Source: CAJQHT01 sp038123275 (GTDB lineage Bacteria; Pseudomonadota; Alphaproteobacteria; Rickettsiales; UBA1997). Taken from it: 64,000 bases of DNA. The number at the start of each line of letters is the position of its first letter. Positions within the stretch are counted from its first letter, which is position 1. Under the pieces are notes generated by a model. It made no database searches, was not told the DNA's origin, and was given only the letters and a program-made list of their open reading frames with translations. The stretch covers positions 62,001 to 126,000 of the forward strand of contig JAYORG010000003.1 of NCBI GenBank assembly GCA_038123275.1, given 5' to 3'. Of this stretch, positions 25,503-31,825 are shown piece by piece. The position numbers were made by a program, and so were the translations under genes.

Positions 25503-26768
25503 ATGCTTTTAAATAAACTAGAAGAAGTAATTAATAATATTTTTGACTCTAAACTTCCAGAAAAAATTGCTGTTGGTGTTTCTGGTGGAATTGACTCTAT
25601 TGCTTTGGTTTTTTTATTGAAAGAATTTACTAAAAATAAAAAAATTAAATTAATTGCCCTAATTGTTGACCACAAGATAAGAGAAAACTCTACTATTGAT
25701 GCTAATGATACGGCACAAATTTTACAAAAAAATAACATTGAATGTCAAATTTTAAATTCTTACCTAGGTACGCCACCACAAGCTAATATTGAGGCTAATT
25801 TACGAGAAATGAGGTATAGTTTACTTAATAAATTTTGCCTTGATAATAACATAAAACATCTTTTTATTGGCCATCATGAGCAAGACCAAGCAGAGAATTT
25901 TTTAATTAGATTATTTCGTGGCAGTGGTATTGATGGGCTTTCGGCTATGGATTATGTTAGTAAATTTTGGGATATGGAAATTATTAGACCATTACTTAAT
26001 TTTAAAAAAGAAGAATTAAAAGAATATTTAGAGAAAAATAATATTAATTGGATTGAAGATGAGTCGAATCAGGATAAAAAATATTTAAGAAATAAAATTA
26101 GAAGTTTCTTAAATTCCCTAGATGATAAAAATTTAATAAATCAGAGAATTGCCCTGGCAAGTAAATCTATTTTAGAAAGTAAAAAACTAATTGAACAAAA
26201 TTTGATTAAAAATGCTTCTAAAATTTTAGAATTTAATAATTTAGGATATATTTTATTAAAAAAAGCAGCCTTTTGTAATTTAAGTGAAGAAGAGGCAAAA
26301 CGTTATTTGGCCTGGACGCTTATGGAAGTTAGCGGTAGTTACTACAAGCCTAGATTAAAATATTTAGAAAATTTGTATTTTTGGATTTTAGAGGATAAAG
26401 AACATAAAAAACGCTGTTTTTATGGTTGTGTTGTACAAAAATATGATAATTCTAATTTAATTATCTACCGTGAAAAAGATAAAATTAAGAAAGATAAATT
26501 TGTAAATAATTTAATTTGGGATAATCGTTTTAAGATAAATTGCAATTTAGATATTAATGGAATTTCTATTAGCAATATTGAAGTGCAAGAATTTAATAAA
26601 TTAGACATTAAACATAAGATGAATGGTATTTTAAAAAATATTATTTGCACCATTCCTGTTTTTAGAAAAAGTAATCAAATTTTAGCAATTCCTCATTTAA
26701 ATTATTATGTGGATGATAAACTAATAAAAGAAATTAATATTAGATTTGATAAAAAAACAAAATTATGA
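25503..26768 (+). CDS. tilS: tRNA(Ile)-lysidine synthase
   Basis: Converts cytidine 34 of the CAU-anticodon tRNA-Ile to lysidine so that it reads AUA, an essential step where AUA codons are common. The PP-loop is GVSGGIDSIALVFLL near residue 25. HHEQDQAENFLIRLFRGSGIDGL is the second family signature (written here as one 23-residue region; core HEQDQAENFLIRL). The ATG at 25503 is preferred over an in-frame TTG three bases earlier. It overlaps holA by four bases. Confidence 0.95.
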   Translation: MLLNKLEEVINNIFDSKLPEKIAVGVSGGIDSIALVFLLKEFTKNKKIKLIALIVDHKIRENSTIDANDTAQILQKNNIECQILNSYLGTPPQANIEANLREMRYSLLNKFCLDNNIKHLFIGHHEQDQAENFLIRLFRGSGIDGLSAMDYVSKFWDMEIIRPLLNFKKEELKEYLEKNNINWIEDESNQDKKYLRNKIRSFLNSLDDKNLINQRIALASKSILESKKLIEQNLIKNASKILEFNNLGYILLKKAAFCNLSEEEAKRYLAWTLMEVSGSYYKPRLKYLENLYFWILEDKEHKKRCFYGCVVQKYDNSNLIIYREKDKIKKDKFVNNLIWDNRFKINCNLDINGISISNIEVQEFNKLDIKHKMNGILKNIICTIPVFRKSNQILAIPHLNYYVDDKLIKEINIRFDKKTKL

Positions 26769-27832
26769 AAATAGCACCATATAAAATAGACTCATTTATT
26801 AATTCCCTGCCTGACAATAAAGAAATTTTTGGGGCTTTAATTTATGGGCCGGAATCTGGATTGGTTAGCATAAATACTACAAAAATTGCCAACTTAATTG
26901 TTCCAAATTCATCTGACCCATTTTTAATTAGCAATATTGATGTTAAGCAATTAGAGGCAGATAACGCTTTAATAATGGATGAATTTGTCTCTATTCCTAT
27001 GCTGGGTGGAAGAAAATTAATTAGGGTTGATAATGCTAACAATAAAATAACCAATAGTTTAAAAGAAATTTTTGGCAATAATAAAAAAGATGGCAAATTT
27101 TCAAAGCCCACTGGAGAAAATTTTATTTTAATTAATGCTGGTCAACTTGAAGCTAGCTCATCTTTAAGAAAATTTGCAGAGATAAACCCTCACTTTGCCT
27201 CTATTGCTTGCTATGAAGATAATGAGATGACAATTAAAAATATCATAAAAGAGCGTTTAGCTCATTATGGTTTAAACGTTGAGGAAGGTGTAGTTGATAT
27301 CATTGTTAATAAATTTGGAAAAAACCGCTTCATTATTTTAAATGAATTAGAAAAATTATCAATTTATATGAACAATGATAAATTGGTTACAAGGGATATA
27401 ATTCAAAATGTTATTGCTGATATATCGCAGATATCAATTAATGAATTTATCAACTCTTTTTTTGATTTAAATTTACAAAAATCTAATTATTTTTTAGAAA
27501 AATTATTTTCTGAAAAAATTAATGCTATAGCCATTATTAGATTTTTATCTAACTATTTTATTAAGCTATATACAGTGCAGCAAAATATTGCTAATGGCAG
27601 TAATTTAGAGCAAGAAATAAAATCTCAAAGAATATTCTTTAAACAAGAACCAATTTTTAGAAAACATTTAAAAATATGGAATCTAAGCTCAATTAAAACT
27701 TTATTATTAAAACTGCAAGAATTGGAAATAAAATCTAAATCTAGCGGTAGTAATCCAGAATTATTACTATCTTCTTTTAATAATTTTTGCTTTTTAAAGT
27801 ATAAAAATAGATTAAAAATTAAATCTTATTAG
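26765..27832 (+). CDS. holA: DNA polymerase III subunit delta
   Basis: Clamp-loader subunit that opens the beta sliding clamp. The 355-residue sequence has the HolA layout: an N-terminal domain with ALIYGPESGLVS, a strand with FILINAGQLEASSSLRKFAE, and a C-terminal collar with AIAIIRFLSNYFIKLYTVQQ. Sequence conservation in this family is low, but order and length fit. Its ATG overlaps the tilS stop (ATGA). The partner clamp-loader gene dnaX is 1.4 kb downstream. Confidence 0.88.
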   Translation: MKIAPYKIDSFINSLPDNKEIFGALIYGPESGLVSINTTKIANLIVPNSSDPFLISNIDVKQLEADNALIMDEFVSIPMLGGRKLIRVDNANNKITNSLKEIFGNNKKDGKFSKPTGENFILINAGQLEASSSLRKFAEINPHFASIACYEDNEMTIKNIIKERLAHYGLNVEEGVVDIIVNKFGKNRFIILNELEKLSIYMNNDKLVTRDIIQNVIADISQISINEFINSFFDLNLQKSNYFLEKLFSEKINAIAIIRFLSNYFIKLYTVQQNIANGSNLEQEIKSQRIFFKQEPIFRKHLKIWNLSSIKTLLLKLQELEIKSKSSGSNPELLLSSFNNFCFLKYKNRLKIKSY

Positions 27833-28147
27833 GCTCTCCAAGGTAATTTTAGCTATTATTAGCAAGACCTTAAGTTAAATTTAACAAAATGATTCTAATA
27901 AATATTTATCCTTGCTCTTTAGAAATTTCTCATTTAGATTTTTGCCCTTAATATTAGTAAGAATAATCTTCTTACTTAACATATTTATGTCGGGGGTACA
28001 GTGAATATAATATCCTTTACGGAGAATAAACTGTACACGCTGGGTTTGCGTGGTGGTGACTCCCGATACCAAATATTTCTTATTTCTTAGGAATTACAAA
28101 AGAGGCTTTATCAAGAATAATAGTTAGATTTTTAGGCTATACTATAT
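27833..28147. other. Gene-free interval between holA and hisA
   Basis: A 315-base gap between convergent genes. It holds the structured RNA candidate at 27989-28067. The only open frame, 63 codons on the minus strand, starts inside that structure, has no family resemblance and is not credible as a gene. The rest is AT-rich with no clear promoter or terminator. Confidence 0.6.
27989..28067 (+). ncRNA. Candidate structured RNA, three-way junction
   Basis: Three helices fold into a closed junction. P1 pairs GTCGGGGGT (27989-27997) with ACTCCCGAT (28059-28067). P2 pairs GTACAGT (27996-28002) with ACTGTAC (28030-28036). P3 pairs CACGC (28036-28040) with GCGTG (28048-28052). P1 and P2 share two bases, so the junction is tight or the ends compete. 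Two P1 pairs are G-U on the plus strand and would be A-C mismatches on the minus strand, favouring plus-strand transcription. GC content is well above the surroundings. I recognise no known RNA class. Confidence 0.5.
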
Positions 28148-28867
28148 TTATAGAAGTTTTTTAAGCTCTTGGATTGTAATTCGTTTATCATAAAGTGCCC
28201 TACCAACAATTACGCCTTTAATGCCGTGTTGCTCGCAATCTTGAATTTTCTTAATATCACTAATATCACTAACACCTCCTGAAGCTATTACTGGAATAGA
28301 AATATTTTTTGCCAAATTAACTGTGCTTTCTAGGCTAACTCCAGACAAAGTGCCATCACGATTAATGTCGGTGTAAATAATAGAATCTACCCCAGCATCT
28401 TCAAATTTTTTAGCTAAATCAATAACTTTAATTTTACTATCCTCAATCCAGCCACTAACTGCAACAAAATCATCTTTAGCATCAATTCCAACAACTATTT
28501 GACCAGGAAAATTTTTTGCAGCCTCCTTAACTAAATCTGGATTTTTTAAAGCGGCAGTGCCAATTATTACTTTGGATAATCCTAAATTTAACCAAGACTC
28601 AATAGCGTCTATATCTCTAATACCACCACCAAGTTGAACTTTTATATCAACATTATTAAGAATATCTTTAATGACATTGGAATTAATAGACTTGCCAGCA
28701 ACTGCACCATCAAGATCTACCACATGTAAAAACTTAAAGCCATTATCTGCAAAATATTGCGCTTGATTTACTGGATTATCGTTAAAAACCGTAACTTTAT
28801 TCATGTCTCCTTGGTAAAGACGAACACATCTCTCTTCTTTTAAATCTATTGCTGGATATATAATCAC
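28148..28867 (-). CDS. hisA: HisA, phosphoribosylformimino-AICAR-phosphate isomerase
   Basis: Catalyses the Amadori rearrangement in histidine biosynthesis, as a TIM barrel in the cytoplasm. The 239-residue protein has the HisA N-terminus MIIYPAIDLKEERCVRLYQG with the catalytic Asp, the phosphate-binding LGGGIRD, the second catalytic aspartate in YTDINRDGTLSG, and the C-terminal IASGGVSD. No other his gene is in the window, so it is an orphan here. Its leader carries two hairpins on the coding strand. HisF and PriA are related, but the sequence fits HisA best. Confidence 0.92.
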   Translation of the reverse strand: MIIYPAIDLKEERCVRLYQGDMNKVTVFNDNPVNQAQYFADNGFKFLHVVDLDGAVAGKSINSNVIKDILNNVDIKVQLGGGIRDIDAIESWLNLGLSKVIIGTAALKNPDLVKEAAKNFPGQIVVGIDAKDDFVAVSGWIEDSKIKVIDLAKKFEDAGVDSIIYTDINRDGTLSGVSLESTVNLAKNISIPVIASGGVSDISDIKKIQDCEQHGIKGVIVGRALYDKRITIQELKKLL

Positions 28868-28905
28868 TATTTTAAGGGGTTAAATATTAAAGATTAATTT
28901 TAAAA

Positions 28906-28931
28906 GCACTGCCAGAAGAAACTGACAGTGC
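28906..28931 (-). terminator. Terminator- or attenuator-like hairpin before hisA
   Basis: On the minus strand the stem GCACTGTCAG / CTGGCAGTGC (10 pairs, one U-G) has a six-base loop TTTCTT and is followed by TTTT, 34 bases before the hisA start. The same pairing on the plus strand has an A-C mismatch, so the minus strand is the favoured transcript. It could attenuate hisA or end an upstream leader. Confidence 0.5.
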
Positions 28932-28935
28932 CATA

Positions 28936-28962
28936 GTCAACCACTTGGGAGGAATGGTTGAC
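28936..28962 (-). promoter_or_regulatory. Second leader hairpin upstream of hisA
   Basis: Perfect eight-base inverted repeat GTCAACCA (28936-28943) and TGGTTGAC (28955-28962), four bases from the terminator-like hairpin. On the hisA strand it comes first, so the pair resembles a pause or anti-terminator hairpin followed by a terminator. No leader peptide rich in histidine codons is visible. Confidence 0.4.
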
Positions 28963-29108
28963 TTGCCCACAACTTTTTAAAGGAGGCAATTAGAACGTGA
29001 CAAATATTTTGAATAAAGTCAAGTTTTTTTAATTAGCAAAAATAAAAGGCTGCTCTTTTGATAATAATTTGCTTGCAAAAATTCTTTTAGATAACAGAAT
29101 ATAACTCT

Positions 29109-29198
29109 GGAGGTAAGAATAGGCAATTTATTTACTAACCGAGTCAGATTCGAAAGAAAGCAGCTCTATGTATATATAATTGGGTTATTTTTATCTCC
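29109..29198 (+). ncRNA. ffs: Signal recognition particle 4.5S RNA
   Basis: The apical domain reads AGTCAGATTCGAAAGAAAGC followed by AGCT. This matches the SRP domain IV layout: the TCAG/AGCAG symmetric internal loop, a three-pair stem TTC/GAA and a GAAA (GNRA) tetraloop. The flanks close a long hairpin: GGAGGTAAGAATA (29109-29121) pairs over 13 positions, with two G-U pairs, with TATTTTTATCTCC (29186-29198). Ends are approximate. It sits directly upstream of dnaX, a linkage also known in Bacillus (scr-dnaX). Confidence 0.85.
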
Positions 29199-29231
29199 TT
29201 TAAATTATTCCTACAAAGACTAAACCGTATC

Positions 29232-30518
29232 ATGACTGCAAATAAACAAGAATCATATCAAGTATTAGCAAGAAAATATCGCCCCCAAAATTTTGATCAA
29301 CTAGTTGGACAGGAAGTTTTAGTTCAAACTTTGATAAACTCAATAAAACATAAGAAAATTGCTCATGCTTTTATTTTAACTGGAATAAGAGGAGTAGGAA
29401 AAACAACAACCGCCAGAATTATTGCTAAATCTTTAAATTGCATAGGAGAAGATGGTGAATCCATAGAAGCCAGGATTCCTTGTAATAAATGCTCTAATTG
29501 TCTAGCTATTAGTAAATCAAATTTTCAAGATGTTTTGGAAATTGATGCAGCTAGTAGAACTGGTGTTGATGATATGAGGTCAATAATTGATTCTATAAGC
29601 TATGCTCCAGCTATTGGAAGATATAAGGTATATATAATAGATGAGGTGCATATGCTAAGTAACAGCGCCTTTAACGCCTTACTAAAAACATTAGAAGAGC
29701 CACCATCTCATACTAAATTTATTTTTGCCACAACTGAAATTAAGAAAATTCCTGTAACTGTATTGTCTAGATGTCAAAGATTTGATTTGCGAAGATTAAA
29801 TAATAAAGAATTAGAAGAATATTTAAGCAAGATATTAAAAGAAGAAGACTTTGACTCAGATCCTCAAGCTTTATCACTAATTGCTAATTCATCTCAAGGA
29901 TCAGTTAGAGATTCTTTATCAATATTAGATCGAGCTTTATCGTGTAATAACTACAAGAAAACCCTTCCTGCATCTATAGTTGAAGATTTGGTTGGATCCA
30001 GTGACAAGTCATTTATTTTAGAATTATTTGAACTTTTATTAAGTGGCAATATAGAAGTATCTTTGGATAAATTTAATAATTTTTATAGTAAATCTTCTGA
30101 TATAGCCAGTTTAACGCAAGATTTATTGGAAATTAACCATAGAATTACAATATGTAAAAGTTTAAAAGATCTTGATATGAATGATTTGTCTTTAGATCAA
30201 GCCAATAAAATAAAAGAAATTGCTGATAAAACTTCAATTGCTGATTTAGCAAAGTTATGGCAAATGTTACTCAAAGGATTAAATGAGATAGTGACAACAA
30301 AAATAAACCAAAAAACTATCTTTGAAATGCTATTAATTAGGATATGTCATCTTGAGAGCTTGCCAAACCTAGAAAAGATAATAGAAAAAATAGATAATAA
30401 CCCTGTGGAAAAGGGACAAAATAATATTACTACTAATGAAGCAGTAAGCAATAAAGAAAATAAAGATTTTTCTGGTGAAATATTAAGAAATTTTACTGGC
30501 GCTAAGATTGTATCATAA
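29232..30518 (+). CDS. dnaX: DNA polymerase III subunit gamma/tau, short form
   Basis: Clamp-loader ATPase. Walker A is LTGIRGVGKTTTARIIAKSL, followed by a zinc-binding group with CNKCSNC. Walker B is VYIIDEVHMLS and the SRC motif is VLSRCQRF. Domain III ends near residue 365. With only 428 residues it lacks the long C-terminal region that in tau contacts DnaB helicase and the polymerase alpha subunit; it ends in a short Asn/Glu-rich tail. It is thus gamma-like. No frameshift or truncation scar was evident. Confidence 0.95.
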   Translation: MTANKQESYQVLARKYRPQNFDQLVGQEVLVQTLINSIKHKKIAHAFILTGIRGVGKTTTARIIAKSLNCIGEDGESIEARIPCNKCSNCLAISKSNFQDVLEIDAASRTGVDDMRSIIDSISYAPAIGRYKVYIIDEVHMLSNSAFNALLKTLEEPPSHTKFIFATTEIKKIPVTVLSRCQRFDLRRLNNKELEEYLSKILKEEDFDSDPQALSLIANSSQGSVRDSLSILDRALSCNNYKKTLPASIVEDLVGSSDKSFILELFELLLSGNIEVSLDKFNNFYSKSSDIASLTQDLLEINHRITICKSLKDLDMNDLSLDQANKIKEIADKTSIADLAKLWQMLLKGLNEIVTTKINQKTIFEMLLIRICHLESLPNLEKIIEKIDNNPVEKGQNNITTNEAVSNKENKDFSGEILRNFTGAKIVS

Positions 30519-30520
30519 AC

Positions 30521-30565
30521 ACACATTATACAATAGCGTATTTACAAAAATATTGGATATTGTGT
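30521..30565 (+). terminator. Putative terminator after dnaX
   Basis: ACACATTATACAATA (30521-30535) can pair with TATTGGATATTGTGT (30551-30565) with a few mismatches, followed by AGTTTTAT. It starts a few bases after the dnaX stop. The stem is AT-rich and imperfect. Confidence 0.4.
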
Positions 30566-30706
30566 AGTTTTATACTATGATCTCAATTAGTTAATATAAT
30601 AGATTATATATTGCAAAATAAGTAAAAATAGAGCTAGATATATTATTAATTACCTAATATTATCTAATGAATAATGTCTAATAACTTTTATATAAAATAA
30701 ATCCTT

Positions 30707-31759
30707 ATGACTAAAAAAATTAAAGTTTTATATGCAGAAGATGAGCAAGATATCAGGGAAAATATTGTTGAAATTCTAAAAGATGAGGGCTTTGAAGTGT
30801 TTGAAGCGGAAAATGGAAAAGAAGCCGTTGAAGTATTTTTAGAAAATAAACCAGACATTATTGTTTCGGATATCATGATGCCAGAAGTATCTGGTTATGA
30901 ACTACTTAAAATTATTAGAAGCAATAAAAATATTCCTAATAATAATGTTCCTTTTATATTTTTAACTGCCCTTGGACAAAAAGAAGACGTGGTTAAAGGC
31001 ATTGACTTAACAGCTAATGATTATCTTACTAAGCCAATAGACTTTGAACTTTTGGTAGCTAAAATAAAAGAAAAATATAACAACTACCAGCAAGTTGAAG
31101 GTAGCCATCAAGAAGATATAACTGGTATAAAAAATCAAGTATCAGGAATGGTTCCAAATGAGCTATTGAGACATTTAGATCAAATTAAAACTATATCTAA
31201 AAATTTAAAAACAGAGCCTTACGGCCCATTTCCACATAGAAAATATATGGAAAACATAAATCATATCTATATCAATTCAGTTAAAATGAAAAGTGTAATA
31301 GATAACTTTATGAATGGTGAAATTATTGATAATCAACTAAGTTCAAATGAAGATGTTATTGACCCAGAAGTACTGGTGATAGACTTTGTGGCATCTTTAG
31401 ATAAAAAACTAAAAGACAAAATAGATTTTAGCCCAAATAAAAAACTTCCTAAAATTAAAGTTGATAAAAAATTAATTTTAGAAGTTATTAGAAAAGCACT
31501 TGGATCAATATTTAAAATTGATATTAATTGTAAAATTAGCATCAGTATTGTTGAGGACTATCAGGGGCAGCTAGTATTAATTTTTTATCCAACTTCAAGT
31601 GAGATTAATCAAAAATCTTTAGAGGGTTCCATAAGTAAAGATAAGATTAATAATTATATTGAAAAATATGGCTATGATTTTGATATAGTATTTAAAGAAG
31701 ATGGGGCAAGTATATTGCTATATATTCCAAATTATAGAGTTATACAGCAAGAAGCTTAA
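30707..31759 (+). CDS. Response regulator with degenerate histidine-kinase-like C-terminus
   Basis: A 350-residue soluble protein. Residues 5-120 form a complete receiver domain: acidic pair E11/D12, phospho-acceptor D55 in VSDIMMP, T87 and K109. After a linker, residues 145-340 resemble the dimerisation and catalytic domains of a histidine kinase in layout (VPNELLRHLDQIKTIS, then KVDKKLILEVIRKALGSIF like an N box). However, the phospho-acceptor histidine position is N151 and no glycine-rich ATP-lid motifs are visible. It may act as a pseudokinase or ChpT-like scaffold. It has no DNA-binding domain. Its partner kinase could be the one at 50719. Confidence 0.75.
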   Translation: MTKKIKVLYAEDEQDIRENIVEILKDEGFEVFEAENGKEAVEVFLENKPDIIVSDIMMPEVSGYELLKIIRSNKNIPNNNVPFIFLTALGQKEDVVKGIDLTANDYLTKPIDFELLVAKIKEKYNNYQQVEGSHQEDITGIKNQVSGMVPNELLRHLDQIKTISKNLKTEPYGPFPHRKYMENINHIYINSVKMKSVIDNFMNGEIIDNQLSSNEDVIDPEVLVIDFVASLDKKLKDKIDFSPNKKLPKIKVDKKLILEVIRKALGSIFKIDINCKISISIVEDYQGQLVLIFYPTSSEINQKSLEGSISKDKINNYIEKYGYDFDIVFKEDGASILLYIPNYRVIQQEA

Positions 31760-31812
31760 GTTCTGTTGAGATTTGGTTTATTTGAGTTTTTGAGAAAATT
31801 TTTAGACAGAAC
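31760..31812. repeat. Short inverted repeat between the response regulator and the AsmA-like gene
   Basis: GTTCTGT (31760-31766) and ACAGAAC (31806-31812) flank 39 bases of T-rich sequence. The first arm overlaps the stop region of the response regulator gene. It could be a terminator or the ends of a decayed repeat; no second copy was found. Confidence 0.3.
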
Positions 31813-31825
31813 CTAGGCTACTAAA

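Larger units (their letters stand above)
28868..29108. other. hisA leader and 4.5S RNA upstream region
   Basis: This is the first part of a 364-base interval between the divergent hisA and dnaX genes. It contains two strong hairpins (28906-28931 and 28936-28962), better formed on the hisA strand. Small plus-strand frames preceded by GGAGG-like sequences (near 28954 and 28996) encode only 8-11 residues and are not called. The remainder up to 29108 must contain the promoter for the 4.5S RNA, but no convincing -35/-10 pair was found. Confidence 0.5.

Noticed and set aside
27881..28072. 63-codon minus-strand open frame between holA and hisA
   Set aside because: It begins inside the structured RNA candidate, has no family resemblance and lacks a convincing ribosome-binding site; the structure explains the sequence better.
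28954..29030. Two tiny plus-strand frames after GGAGG-like sequences
   Set aside because: They encode 8-11 residues, have no regulatory codon bias and overlap hairpins that pair better on the opposite strand.
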